The notes: a model not told the origin generated them from the letters alone. A stretch of 64,000 nucleotides of DNA from Thamnaconus septentrionalis (GCA_009823395.1 CM020513.1:15551001-15615000), one strand, 5' to 3'. Positions 25,080 to 37,921 are shown, numbered from the stretch's first letter. Numbers and translations: made by a program.

Positions 25080-25640
25080 TCAGCTTGTCTTTTCAGCCAA
25101 GTCTTTTAACCTTCCACAGCGGCGATGCTCAGCACTGAGGAGATTTGATTCATCTCTTTTGTTTATGATAAGTCCGGCGGGTTGAAGCCATGTCCCAGCA
25201 AATATGCCGGGACTTTCGTGCGATAAGAGGAGTCAACCTTCAATGAAAGCCCTCAGACATTTGGGTTGCGTGTCTGCCGCCGCTGGGAGTTATCTGTCCT
25301 GCAGAAGCTCCACACCCCAGTGAAGTGCTGCCTGGGCACTTTCTCCACTTTATTACCATTGGTGGCAAGGTTGATCTAATCGAGTTTCAGACCTCCCCGA
25401 TTGGCTCCCGGTGCCACGGCAGGTCCCCCTTTGAATGACGGCAGAGCGCACGCCGACAACACGCTCTGTCAGCGTGGCACCGCATTAACCTTACATCTGG
25501 AAAAAAGTCTCTGAGGCTTTTCCCTTTTCTTGATGATCTCTCTTCCCCCAAGCCCCCCCCCGGAGCCGCACTGCCTCGCCCTGCTCGACATTCAGCGCAA
25601 GTGTCAACATAAATACTCCATACGCGCAATTCCTTTAAAG
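25080..25640. promoter_or_regulatory. Candidate cis-regulatory block
   Basis: About 560 bp without repeats, with scattered CG dinucleotides and long mixed-composition segments, set between AT-richer flanks. This looks like a conserved non-coding element cluster. No splice-bounded coding frame was recognised. Confidence 0.25.
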
Positions 25641-26439
25641 ATGAGAAAAAACTGGAAATGCAAAGAAGTTTATCTTTAGATATAGTTTCTTGGCTCTCCT
25701 CAGTATATAAATAATTGATTACAGAAAGGCTCCGAAGGGAGTCGTGCTCGCAGATATGTTGATTTCACACCAATTTCATCACACTAAACCAATCTGTGTG
25801 TTTACCATGCATAAAATTAACACATCCTGGACAGCGTCTCCCCAGCTAGGATGAAAATGGGAGCTGAAGCACAAGAATGACAAACAGGGCTTTCAATCGC
25901 TATCAATGCAGGCCGAGAGGAGCAAAATAACAAGAAACAAAAAACCCAGAGAGGAGGCTCTCAGATGTCCACCCTCTACATCTTACACTCAGCCATGAGA
26001 TCAAAACCAATGTGAGCAAAATCGATTGGCCGAGTGAGAAAATTCAATATAATGTGCCACAAAACGATCGCTGTAATATGCTGCTGTTTCAGAGACTGTG
26101 CAAGCAACATAAAAATCCAGGGGAGGTCCAATCAAAACACATTGGCGGCTCCAATCTAAGACCCGTAAATCCTGAAAGGAGTTGCAGTAATGATGTTTTT
26201 GGGATGTCCTCTCAAAATGAATGTAACAATTTTAAACATGTTTGGTGTCATCGCCAAAGAACAGCTAACAGCTGTGTAGCTTGTGGGTGTTTGATAAGGC
26301 CTGACGCACCCAGGATGTGAAAGAGAGCCGATAAAACTCTCCTCAGATATGCGGAAGCAGCTGCAGCACTCGCGCTGCACGTGACGTCTCGTGTGAGCGG
26401 CTAAAACAGTCCTATTTAAGTGCCGCCCCTCATGAAATC
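25641..26439. other. Unique non-coding sequence
   Basis: No supported gene. The frame 26012-26320 (+, 102 codons) has no recognisable domain and is opposed by a minus-strand frame. Confidence 0.42.
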
Positions 26440-26830
26440 CTTTTCTAGTTGTATAAGTAAAGGGTGCCTGGCTGCAATTTGTTTCTGTCGGGATGATTAA
26501 TGGCTCTCAATAATATTACAGCTTATATGGATATGGGAAGGTGCATCCCTGCAGCAGCCAATCGATAAATCTGTGATAGTCCAACCACCCAGGCTGGTTG
26601 CGCGCAGAGATTTAGAGAACATCTGACTGGCCTTGAATCCCCAAATAGTAAATCTTATGCAGATTTATAAATATGTCCCCTAAATGCGCTTTAACTTTGC
26701 CTAATAACACCCTAATTCTTCAGGCTGACAACCCAGTGAGCGATTCCCACTGTGCCGGCCCAACATGTATCACACAGTTAATGGACTAAATTGGGGCTAA
26801 GCACATGATATATTACACATGAAGTGTCGT
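26440..26830. promoter_or_regulatory. Candidate cis-regulatory block with PBX-HOX motif
   Basis: A perfect PBX-HOX-type TGATTAAT lies at 26494-26501. Further A/T-core homeodomain-like sites (CGATAAATC, AGTTAATGG) follow in a repeat-free 390-bp block. Among the blocks read by eye this is one of the most CNE-like. Conservation is untested. Confidence 0.3.
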
Positions 26831-29100
26831 CGTGGTATCAGGCATTCTGCACATAAACAAACAGATGTTAAAGATTGTGTGAGAGCAGCATGTAGAGGTA
26901 ATAAAAATCATCACTTAACAGCGAACACAAAATGCCACAGGGGGGGGGAATGTTTTCCTACATTGTATTGTATTGTATTAGCCTCTGCACTCACCCAAAT
27001 TAAAATGGCAAATCAACAATAATCTTACAACCTAAGTTATATCATATAAATTGTCTAAACAAACTAAGCAAATGCACAAGAGGATGTGAAAATGTAAGTA
27101 GCAGAGACGCAAACCGTTGCCAAGAGAGACGAGAGCTGATGACGTTCATGCAGGTAAACGGTTTCCCTTTTCACTCAGCTGAAAGGGAGCCTCGGTGGTA
27201 TATGTACCGTTACATACAAGACATTAAGGAACGCAGGAAGTGACGGACAAGAAGTCATTCTTTAGACGCAAATCTCACACTGTCACATTTACCTTGACCT
27301 TGTCTTAGTCCTTTTCTCAGGAATCGTCAGTCAAGTATAGCTGAAACAGGGAGTTGGTGGGTTGTTGTTTTTTGCATTTTGCCAATAGTGATAAAAACAC
27401 ATGGAATAAATTAAACAAAGAGCAGTTATTATAAAGAGTAATCCGAAGAGGAAGCTAACACAAAGTCTTAAAACATAATTAAAATATTAAAACATAATAT
27501 AGCCATTATCATTTATTTTAATAAATCAGTCTGTAGAGCCTAGAAGAAGAAGATGTATTATATAAGAAAAATAACTACATGAATGTATCAGTTTTGAAAT
27601 TCTAAAATCTCTCTCGGGTCTGTCTCTTAAATTAATTGTCGATCATCATTAAGATGATGTCCTGCTGACCATGCAATCTAGATCTGATATATTTTAGTCT
27701 CTTGACGCATTCCGATGAGGAATAGTTAGGCAACATATGCATTTCCAGCCTTCTTTATCTGAATAGATGAATAAATAAATCTGAACCATACGTTTCACAT
27801 TTTCTCCACTAGAATGAGGCAAAGTGAGATGTCTGGTGTCAAGCTGTACATTCTGCTTTGTGTGTGCTGGCCTCCGGAGGAGCAAATGACTTGTTGGGAA
27901 GAATTCACTGTGAAATGGGATGTGATGCAGCACAGAGGTGTTTCAGTCCCAGCGGCTGTTTTGCCGGACTGTGCTGACTGTTGCCTGCCTGCCTCCTCCA
28001 ACATCTCCTCCACCGCCTCTTTCGCTCCCTCTTCCATGTTCACTTAATAGCATCAATTTTCCTGTGGCTATCCTTCCTGTGAATAAAATCACGCTGAGAA
28101 TTTGCTGCTCTTAATTATGGCGTCTTAATAGACAAAGCCTGAGCTCCAACTCTCTGGTGTAGCTCACGCTGATCCGTACCAGAGAGGCTGGTGCCTTACC
28201 AGAGGCGCTAGCATCAAGTGCACTGCTCAGATATAGTGGTGTGGTATTACAAAAAAGGTCCTGGGTGCAGTTCCCCAGTGTGCGAGAAGCCGTTCTGGTG
28301 GTACTCAAGAATTAAGCCACTTCAAACTAAGGAAGGGTCATTTTTTTTTAATTAAATTGAATTAGAGATCACTCATTCTTCTTAACACCCACTCAAAATC
28401 TTACTTGTGTGCTGCTTGGTTAACCTCTTGTGCTCAATTTAATTGATTTTTGTTGTTGTTTTACAACTGTTTTAACTGGGTTCTATGCCAGACCAAGGCA
28501 GCTCAAGTTTTATTTTATTTTTAGTCATTTCTAAAAAAAAAATAATTCAAACCAAGTCTATATAGTTTAGTTCAGAACATGGACTGGGTAAAATGCAGAG
28601 ATCAAATTTTACTGGACCCCAGTTAGGGGTGACGTTAAAGTCTTATAAACCTTATAAATATGTGTGCATCTGTGTATATTGCCGATTCCAGCAGGAAGAC
28701 AAAGTCAAAGTAAATAGGTGGGTGGTGTCGTGCAGAGAGGGGAAGTTACAGTGGCTTTGCGGTCACACGGCGAGATGCCGAGGATGATAAAACCATCTTT
28801 CTCTCGGACAGCCCACCGTAATAGACTTGATTCGGTCCACTCACCCACCCGGCCCTACCTGCCTTTAATCTCATGGTGGTCTACCTCATTCTTCCTCTCT
28901 TCCACGCCAGCCAAAGGAGGGGTGGAGGGGTTGGGGGCAAGAGAGGGATGTGCCGCTGTTTGTCGCTCTCAGCAGGGCCAGGAAATGCATCTGACAAAAA
29001 TCTAATCAGGCTGGTCAGAAGGTGAATACAGCCGGCGTCTCCACTGAGCCGCAACTTGTGTCATCACAGAGCTGAAGAACAAGATGAACAGCCGACCAGA
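26831..29100. other. Unique non-coding sequence
   Basis: A G run of nine lies at 26941-26949. A segment at 28131-28310 has mixed composition and a minus-strand donor-like CTCTG/GTAAGG, but I could not assign it to any gene or repeat. No coding region supported. Confidence 0.4.
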
Positions 29101-29198
29101 CGTCCGTCCGCCCATCCATACGTCCATTCATTCATTCATCTTGTATCAGCGCATGCCATTGGGTGAAGCTGTATCCCATGTGACACACAGCGGCAGTT
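29101..29198 (-). mobile_element. Decayed L2-type LINE 3' tail fragment
   Basis: CATTCATTCATTCATCTTGT followed by GAAGCTGTATCCCATGTGAC resembles the reverse complement of the fish L2/Maui 3' end, with the terminal tetranucleotide tail on its left. It is highly diverged and no target duplication was found. Confidence 0.4.
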
Positions 29199-30399
29199 GA
29201 AGATGGATGGTAAAGTGGAGTTTAGTTCAGTACAAGTGCACTTTAGCTGAAGATTGAAAAGTAACGTCTTAAGATGTCCACAGAGATGTTCTCATCAGAG
29301 TCAACAGATGGCATGCAAGGGATTTCAAATTCCGCAGATTTCAGCTCAGCAGCCACCAGCACGATCCAGAGCAGCAATTAGAGGCTTCAGACCACAGCTT
29401 TGGGCTCCTAATAGAAATATGAGAGATCTGGACTGGATGTCCACACCAAGTCTCGGGAGGAACATTCTCATCTGCATGCTTAGCCGGCCTTGGGGAAAAC
29501 AGGGGACCATGAATCAGTATGTGAGCTTTGGAAAAAGAAGTGCTCCTGATATCCAGCGACTCCTCTGTTCCCAAAGCTGTAGTGGAATCATAACTCCAGC
29601 ATCATGCAAAGTTACAGGATCAGGCTCACATTTTCTTCATCAGGTCCCATCAGCCAGCCTTCTCCTTCATCATGAGCAGCAGAGAAAGGTCATTATCCCA
29701 GGAAAAACCTAACCTGTGCTTCAGTTGGTCAGGTACACCGTGGACTACCATGGAGACAGCTCTGTCCAATCACGCTCACATCTATGGCGATATTGAGACC
29801 GAAGCGCACATGCACGATGTGATCCAAAGTGAATGTCTTTCTGAAAGTGCTTTGCTTCCTGAAAGCAATGCATGTCAGCGACCTGCTTCCAGACACATCA
29901 AGCCCAAATGAAGCTTCCTCAAATGATGGCATGGAATGAAAACACTTAATGTTTTTTTTTCTTTTCTTTTCTTTGGCGAGGCTTCATATTCGCATTTACG
30001 AAAAATACGGAATGATGAAGCTCCCTGACAATCGAGTGCACTTACGCGGCAGGCGCTGTAAAACATCTGTTGAAAGCTGAGTATAATTCATTCCCCAAAA
30101 CACTCATGCGCGGCGGGTAATAAAACGTACGCACTCTTTCTTCATTTGTCAGAGTACAGACGCGTGCGTTTTGTTGGCTTGTTTGTTCGCCTCTCAGGCT
30201 AAGAGTGTCTGCAAACTTAATACCTGTGGAAAAAAAAGACACAAGCCAGAAATACTGTGGCAATTTCATTTTGGTGACAAGGCAAAATGTAAATAACGAG
30301 GTGGACATTACACGCACGGATAGAACAGGTATGATTTTGAAAGGAAGCTTCATTGATTTTAACTGTATTAGACAAAAAGGGCCACAAAGACTATATAAA
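29199..30399. other. Unique non-coding sequence
   Basis: Holds a 152-codon open frame at 29254-29712 (+) with no domain, opposed by a 77-codon minus frame. It is not called a gene. A (TTTTC)n tract lies at 29952-29973. Confidence 0.4.
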
Positions 30400-30570
30400 G
30401 CTACAAAGTGCAGCCAGTGTCAAAGTGCAAAAAGAATGATTAAAGTGCAAGGGTAATTAAAATAATCACTGCGGCATAATTCTGGTGCTGCATAATAAAT
30501 CTGTGACAAGGAAATACAACTTCCTCTTTAATTATCCATTAAAATTATCACCAAAAACTTCTCGCCAGAA
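30400..30570. promoter_or_regulatory. Candidate cis-regulatory block with repeated AAAGTGCA and TAATTA motifs
   Basis: AAAGTGCA occurs three times, at 30405-30412, 30422-30429 and 30442-30449. TAATTA follows at 30453-30458 and 30529-30534. Clustered short motifs in repeat-free sequence suggest an enhancer with homeodomain input. The factor for AAAGTGCA is not known to me. Confidence 0.3.
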
Positions 30571-30611
30571 TTAAGTTCCAGTGTCTTACTTTTGCTTGTT
30601 ATGCCCGTGTC

Positions 30612-30780
30612 ATCCGTCCGTCCGTCCGTCCGTCATCTGTACCCGCTTGTCCTGCTCCAGGGTTGCGGGAGTTTGTTGGAGACTATGTCAGGTGTCACAG
30701 TGGGAAGGCAGGGTTGCACTCTGGACAAGTGGCCAGTTCATCACAGGGTCACATAGAAAGACAAACCAACTCTCCACTGT
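30612..30780 (-). mobile_element. Diverged L2/Maui-type LINE 3' tail
   Basis: Begins with (CCGT)5 at 30614-30633, the terminal tetranucleotide tail in reverse orientation. Degenerate L2 3' sequence follows: TACCCGCTTGTCC, GGTTGCGGGAG, CACTCTGGACAAGTGGCCAG, TCACAGGGTCACATAGAAAG. It is older and more diverged than the copy at 22319. No clear target duplication. Confidence 0.7.
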
Positions 30781-31373
30781 GTTACCACAGTCCATCCTTA
30801 TTTCAAAATTGCTTTCAAGATTTTGAATTGCATTTCATTTTAATAATCCAAATGAGGCTGTTGTTACATGTAATGAAATTTACAAGTTTAATTGGTTCTT
30901 CTAATGAAAGACAACGAAAGACCTTTAAAAAAATTCACATCAGTTCACATCATGCAGGAAAATCAGGATTCCTGACTTCTCGCTCGGTGAAATTCCACAT
31001 TTTACACTTAAGAAAAAGGTGAAAACATTAATAAAACGGTCGTAGTGTTTTTCCACCATGGATCCGCCTCATATGCTGAAGGTCATGTGTTAATGAGCAC
31101 ACGCATATTTTCAAAATCCTTTGAATCAACGTTGCACGCGGGGGAAAAAATCTACATTGCTGCTCAGAGCACTGCTTTGCACAGCATGCAGCGCAGCCTT
31201 GATATCCTCCACCTACTTCTCCTCCCCCTCCTCCCTTCTGTGTCCCAAAGATTACCAGATACTCATTTACAGTTCTGAGCATTTGTCATCCGCTGTTTTT
31301 TTGTCATCCACCTCGCTGGACATGCAAGGCCAAACAGTTGTAACCCGGGAGCTTGCGGCAAACGCTCACAGTT

Positions 31374-31376
<3 letters not shown>
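30781..31376. other. Unique non-coding sequence
   Basis: No supported gene or repeat. Confidence 0.42.

Positions 31377-31406
<30 letters not shown>
31377..31406 (+). repeat. (CT)15 microsatellite
   Basis: Fifteen perfect CT units. Confidence 0.93.
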
Positions 31407-31411
<5 letters not shown>

Positions 31412-32320
31412 GCCCTCCCAACCCCTTTTGAAATGGTGGCTATGAATCTTCATTGCATCCGTTGGTGTGGAAAGCAGCCCCCTCCTAAATGACTATTGAT
31501 GATAATGCCACACGGTAAGGAATGTGAACACGGTATGGAAAGCCTGGAGGCGGCGCTGTGGTCAGGAAAAGCTTACGGGGGCGGTGAGGGTCGGGGGGTG
31601 GAGGTGGGGGGGCATTTTCTCAAGAGGCACGTCAGGGGGTTACAAATAAATAGCCCCGGTACATTTATGCGTAATTACAGGCTCCAAACTCCACTTTACT
31701 TGCGATGCTTCAGCAATTGATTGTTCAAGCTTTGTCCAGTTGAGAGTAGCCTGGTTGTAAAACATTAATTCAAGTAGGGAACAATTAAAAGGCCAACCCT
31801 CTCTCTGTTTTTGTGATGTTATGTTTTATATTTTGCAAAATAATACCTATTAAAATGAAACCATATGCTCTCAAAGCAATCATTTTCCACATGAAAGGGT
31901 AATTTTGTGAGTATTAAATCATTTCCCAGTCTCTAAAAACTGAGCTGTTGACTGCAGATTGCTGCACTTATCATCAAAGACAGTGAAAAATTGGTATCCA
32001 CAGTCTCTGCAAGATTGGGACGCTTCTATTTTTTTTTTCTTTTGTTTTTTTTTCCCCCTCTCACCGCCACAAGACAACAACTCTTGCAGCTCGCTGCTGG
32101 GTCTTATGTGCGCTGGCGATATGCTCTCCCCTGAGGGCCGCACAGCTTGTCCTTGGTAGTGCGGAACTATGAAAAGTTACCCAGACAGTTCAGTAATCAT
32201 CTGTTTACAAGCCCTGAGAAAGACAAGAGGTGTTGCCAAAAATACTGATGCCATTCGTCTCAGGGATTCAAAACCTGCAAGAGTGCAGCTATGCTATAGC
32301 GTGTGTGCATATATTTATTT

Positions 32321-32323
<3 letters not shown>
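31407..32323. other. Unique non-coding sequence with a G-quadruplex-type tract
   Basis: Four G runs at 31577-31581, 31588-31590, 31593-31598 and 31606-31612, with loops of seven or fewer, satisfy the usual G-quadruplex pattern. T-rich sequence lies at 32029-32056. No coding region supported. Confidence 0.45.

Positions 32324-32361
<38 letters not shown>
32324..32361 (+). repeat. (AC)19 microsatellite
   Basis: Nineteen perfect AC units. Confidence 0.93.
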
Positions 32362-32366
<5 letters not shown>

Positions 32367-32705
32367 TATATAACAACGTGTTTTTTCATTTCTGATTGCC
32401 TGGATTAGATAGAAAATAATTACATTTTTTCAGTGAGCTTTCACACGAATGAATGGATGCGGATCCAGAGCGCTATATCATAAAGAGCAGAGCAGATGGA
32501 GGTGATGTTGAATAAGATTATACTTTAACAGTTATAATAATAGTAGAATCTGCTATTTTGGGGGGATTTATTTCTATAAATGTGTCTGTTGTCAGTCTGA
32601 GTAGAACTTTGACATACTTTTATAATTGCCTTCATTTGAGGAATTATTTTCATCCCCTTGTTCCTTTGGAGTTGCCTTTTGAGATTGATTTATTTTTAAA
32701 TGTTA
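32362..32705. other. Unique non-coding sequence
   Basis: AT-rich spacer between two dinucleotide tracts. Nothing else recognised. Confidence 0.45.
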
Positions 32706-32710
32706 GTGTG

Positions 32711-32753
<43 letters not shown>

Positions 32754-32770
32754 TGGTGGTGGTGGGTGGT
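32706..32770 (+). repeat. (GT)n then (TGG)n compound microsatellite
   Basis: GT repeat at 32706-32752 with one C interruption, passing into short TGG repeats to about 32770. Confidence 0.92.
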
Positions 32771-32819
32771 GTTGGGGGAGGACGGGTAGTGAGCGCGCAC
32801 GCATCATCGTTTATCCATT

Positions 32820-33065
32820 ACTGCTCACCTGTCTGAAGTGTCATAAGTGAGACATAGAACAGCAGCTGTTTAAAGTTTGCAGGTGCATGTGTGCGTTATT
32901 AATGCATGAATGACAGGAATTGGGCTATAAATAACAAAGACAGGTGCAACTGCTTAAGTTGGACCACTGAGGCCTTGGCGCTGGTGCTCACGCTCGTCGC
33001 TGCCGCTCGTGTTCTTACAGTAGATTAGCAATTAGGGGAACAATTAGGACAGAAGTGGAAAGTGA
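32820..33065. promoter_or_regulatory. Candidate enhancer with MEF2 site and four E-boxes
   Basis: CTATAAATAA at 32925-32934 is a perfect match to the MEF2 consensus YTAWWWWTAR. E-boxes lie at 32826-32831 (CACCTG), 32863-32868 (CAGCTG), 32941-32946 (CAGGTG) and, directly abutting, 32947-32952 (CAACTG). TGACAG (MEIS/TGIF type) is at 32911-32916. This combination is the classic arrangement of muscle or heart enhancers. Function is inferred from motifs only. Confidence 0.35.
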
Positions 33066-36000
33066 ACTGCACTGTACTAGTTGTACATTCAAGTCATGAT
33101 GAACAGACGGGATGATTATAGAAAAACATAGAGCTCAGAATTGTTCTTGGTCAGTCAACTCTGTCATCAAGTTGTCTGTGTGCTACTTTACGAACGGCTC
33201 CTTGGTCACCAGATGCCACACTGGGAAGTTCTGAAATCCTTCTGAAAACAAACAGCAGCAGAATTCTCCTCCAGCATGCCATTGTTTTTACACACTTCCT
33301 CAGTGACACAAAGCTATTTGAATGTACAGTCAAACTTTTTGCCCTCTACGCTGGAGCACCTTATATACCATGTTGTGAACTATATTAAAAATAAATATAC
33401 AGGCTGCCACAGAGATTTTAATGCTCATCTGGCAGGGTTCATAAAACACAGCAATGGGCTATAACAAATCAATGTACAGATGATGAAGCTGCGCCGCTTA
33501 TCATATTTCACCGCTGTCGCTCATAATGACGGCTCTGAAGGAAGGATGTCTCATTTTGTTTAATGCCTCTTGCGTAGACTCCTCTTTCCTTCTTTCCTCT
33601 GTCTCTTTTCCTCTCCGCCGCCATTTGGTCCTGATGAGAGGAGGAGGCTCGGGCTCGAGATGGGAAATGAGGGGAGAATAAAAATTAGACACATCGGGAG
33701 ATGTAGCATCAAGGATTCAGAACGACATTTGAACTCATAGACGTGTGGGAAAAAAAGATGATAACACGTCCAGTGTTGTTTTGGAGAGTGCAAGAAAATA
33801 GATTTTCAACTCATTTCCAAGGTTTTTATCTACGGCTCCACAGTCTGTGGAGTTCAACTGACATTTTCTCAACATTCAGCACTGTGTGCACTGTGTCAGA
33901 GTGCCTTTTTTGACTCTCAAAACAGATACATATGTATGACTGTTGGAGGGTTAGATGTGTAGTAGTGTCCAAGTTTCCACTTCATGTCTTAAAGTGTGCT
34001 TCAAAGCATAGCTGTAAATTCCTAAACGGAACGGGTCACACCATCCTTTCTCCCACCAAGGCCACACAGTTAAGCAGCAGACAGCGTCACAGTCTCTGGC
34101 AGTGGTTTACCAGATCCTAATCGAGACTTTAATGGAGTCTGGAACTCTCACAGCAACGTGAAAACCCAGCGGTGAGCACCGGGGCTTTATCTTTGCCCTG
34201 CTGCTCTCCCTCCTTCTCCTGGTCGGCCGGCGACGTGGAGCGGCGCAGCAAGGAGGGGAGCCGTCTCACCCAAGATTTTCTGGAGGCCTTGACAGAACGG
34301 ATGGGTCTCCATTACACTAATGAGGCTATAGGAATGGCTGCCACGCTTCCCTCATTTATGCCATCTCAGCCTGCGCCCTTCTGCAGGGAATTCGCTCCTT
34401 ACCCTGTAATAGCCTACTCAGTCTTCTTTTACTCTCCCTCATTCTTGTTCTCCGCTCTTATTCCCTTTGCACTTGCTCCGAAATGTACAAGCGCCGTGCA
34501 CATTTGTGTACATGCACCTGGGCGGCACATATCAGAGGGGAAGCCTGATGTCAGAGAGAGACAGATGCTGATATGCTCGAATGCCAAACTTGTCCTTCTT
34601 GTCCTCTCCCACAGAACCAAGACTTGCACGTCTGGCTAACTGGCACCTCACCTCACCTTATTGGTGAATTTTCTACCAATGAGAGGCAGAATTGATAGAA
34701 AATTCAACTTTCTTTTCTACTTTTATGTAAATTCTTTCACTCGCAACACGTCCAAACAAATGTTTCCTTGTTGTCCCTTTGAGTCGCCCCTTTAAAAATT
34801 AGGCTAAAAGCACAAAGGTCTGCCCTTCACATTCTGGGGTCAATGTGTTGCACTCAGACTTACCACGCAAATCTATTGTACAGGTTGCCAGGATGACAGT
34901 GGAGATGGACTGAATCTGATGTTTACCTCATTGTCCTCAATCTAACCGGTGAAAACACTTTTGTTCAGACTGGCGCAACTCTGCTTGTTCTTGTTGTGCA
35001 GATGTCACCTGTCCAGCAGGAACACGTGAACCTCAACATGGATTTTCAACCCCGTCTCATGGTCCAGCGTGGACCACAGTGATAATCCAAGGCTGACCCC
35101 AGTCTTGCTCTTTTGTTGGCCTGGCAGCGCCTGAGACAGATAAGAAAATAAAGCCACGTTTCTGAGCCGTTTCTCCTCTTAACCTCAAACCTGGCAACTC
35201 CTGAGCTTCTGGGGTCAGCGACGACACTGAGATTTGTGATAGTTCCGCTCTTGCCTCAGGGATCACAGACTGTAAATATTGTATTGCATACATCTTGGAC
35301 TTTTTTTTAAATGTATTTTTATGTTAGATTTTTCATTATTCACAACTGCAATATTTGCTTTTGGAAAATACATAGTCATTTCTCTGGATTTTTGTCAATT
35401 CCTTCTCATTTTCATCTGTCTCACCTTCTTCAATTAATAACATACTTTTTTTAATTAAATAGGTAAGTGTTAAAATAACCCTTAATAAATTTTACCCAGA
35501 TTACTTCCTCTTCTTTGTCATGAATTTTTAAATCTGTTTTCATATTTTAAATTCACCAACATCAGGAGTATTTGGAGAAAAACTTTTATTTTTTTTTCTA
35601 AAGTCAAAATTTTCTATTAACTGATTCAGTTTTTGAGTTCCCGAAAGTTTGTCATATTAGCATTAGTAATATTCTTGGGAAAACATAAACCTATGAATCA
35701 ATAATCATATTTTCTTCAGTATGTTGTTAAAATGTATTTGTGGTTTTGAACACTATGTTCATAGTGTGTGCTTTTGAATTATTAAGAATTCTGCATACTA
35801 ATAAAACTCTATTTTAATCCAAAATAAAGATGACACCGGGATCTATTTCAGTGTCTTGTGTTTGTTTTAGCGATTGCCTCTCTGTTTCCATGAAGCCCTG
35901 GATGGAGTGCTGGCTGCTCGCTTCGAGGCTCAGACTGCTTTCATTTCTGCTCCTCTTCCATGAATTATTTTATTAATAAAGTTCATACAGTGATCCTTCC

Positions 36001-37921
36001 AATGGTTCTCAAGAACAACACACCTCTTTCTCTGATGTGCAAACACTGTCTTACAGTCAAAACAATGAACTGCATTAAAGACCTTCACCTTCAATCTGCT
36101 GTGAGGTTAAATTTGATGGGGTAAATGAATTTGATGGTTATGAGCAGCTGCTTCATTTGAATGCCAGCATTGCTTACATTGGCACTTTATTACACATGCT
36201 TGAGCTAAATGAGAGTGTGTTCTCCTACAAAAGACTTTGCATGGCAGTGGGGGTCTTACAGCCAAAAAGGTTTATGATAATCTGATATTAGAGCTGACCA
36301 ATAAGTTTTGTTAGTAGCCATTTACTGTGGCTGACCTCTATGCACTCTAGCCAAAGCTAGAATACCCCACATTTTCTTTTCTAATTTTATAATAACAATT
36401 TTATAACAATATTAAAAAAAAAATTTAATTGTCCAAGTTCCGATGAAACTGCCTCCGTAACTGCATAAACTGATATCTTGAGCAAAAGCCATTGTCAACA
36501 AGTCTTAGTAGCTTCATCTTCATCATCTTTTTTCAAAGCCACTAGTGGCAATAACATTTTTCACAGAGATGAAACCCATGCAATCCTTCAGCCATGCTTA
36601 TATAGTGGAGTATTCAAGAAAGTATGAGGATTGTGATTCTCTGACCCTCTAGCTAAGAAACAGTTGAACATTTCTGTTGTTCCCTGTCATGAATTTGAGT
36701 TAAACTGTATTATTTCTGCTGAAAAAAGTTAATCTGCTCTATCAAATATACTATGTTTGCACCTGTGTCGGGTATCAACCATAAATTCTGTACATAATGC
36801 CAAAAATGTGTCAGCTTCTGGCCTGGAAGTATAAATATACAGTACTCAAACTGCAAACCTCCTGCTCTGAAAGGAACAACCTGATGTGATTCTTGCAACT
36901 GGCTATTCACTAGGAAAAAAAAAATCACTGGTTGCCTTTTTCAGCAGAGGACTGTTGATGTGGCACCCACAATGACTGAGGCCTCGGCTCTTTGAACCCT
37001 GAAATGGCTTCAAAACTCTGTGTAAAGACGAGCGATACCTAACACTCCAGCACAAACAAAACTAAATGGAAAGCAGGCAGCTTCTCTTCTTCTGTGCCCT
37101 TGAAAAGATCACCGTGGTTGCAGCACACAAAGAATAATGCAAAGCCGACTGTCTGTTTACAGTCTAGCCAATGTTTTTACAACCCTCTATCTCTTATTTT
37201 CTATAACAGGCAGCACAGTCGAGGAATAAATACACTACCCACTGCATTTTTTTCCAGCATCGAGGCAAAATTGCAGAGCAACAGGTCAAAGCACCATCTG
37301 CCTCTTAGCTCTATTATATGGCGATATGGGTCAACAGAAGATCAGCCAAGAAAAAACTGAATTCCCCATGCATCACGCTGTCATGACAATTGGTGTTAAA
37401 TTGTATCTTATAGTTTATTTTCTTAGTTTCGCTGTTTTCTTTTCGGTTTTAGGTTTCGCAGTGTTGTGCTGTTTATTTTACAACCTGAGGCAAAGGTATT
37501 GTGTTGTGATTCCAGTTTGTTTTTCCCAAGGCCAATACCACCGTGGAAAATCTGGGCTGAACATCCACCATTTCCACAAAATTTAATAAAAGAGAATATA
37601 GATGCATGACATTTCACTCCAGGAGTCCTCCAATCCCAGCGGTCATGGTTTAAATGCTATTGATCTAATTCTGGCGCAAACAGAGGTGGAAAATTGCCAA
37701 GCCTGACTTATTGCAGTCACACAGTCACAAAGCTCTCAGGTACCTTTTTAACAGATAAAATTCTTCCAAGCCCATGTTTACACATTCTATAACAGGCTAG
37801 TTGAATGGCAGTAAACAGTAGCAGTAGTAATTGCAGTAAACACACAAGGGCGTGTGAGGTTTTATTCTACAAAAGAAAATAAGTGTTAGTTTATTAGCCT
37901 GTGAGTTTTTGAAAGTGCCTC

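Noticed and set aside
28131..28310. Possible SINE or exon with a minus-strand CTCTG/GTAAGG donor
   Set aside because: No tRNA A/B boxes, no tail, no target duplication and no recognisable peptide.
29254..29712. 152-codon plus-strand frame
   Set aside because: Opposed by a minus-strand frame, no domain or recognisable motif, and it contains common single-codon biases of non-coding DNA.
36538..36549. GCCACTAGTGGC considered as a CTCF site
   Set aside because: It is a perfect palindrome and fails the CTCF consensus at the GG(C) positions.
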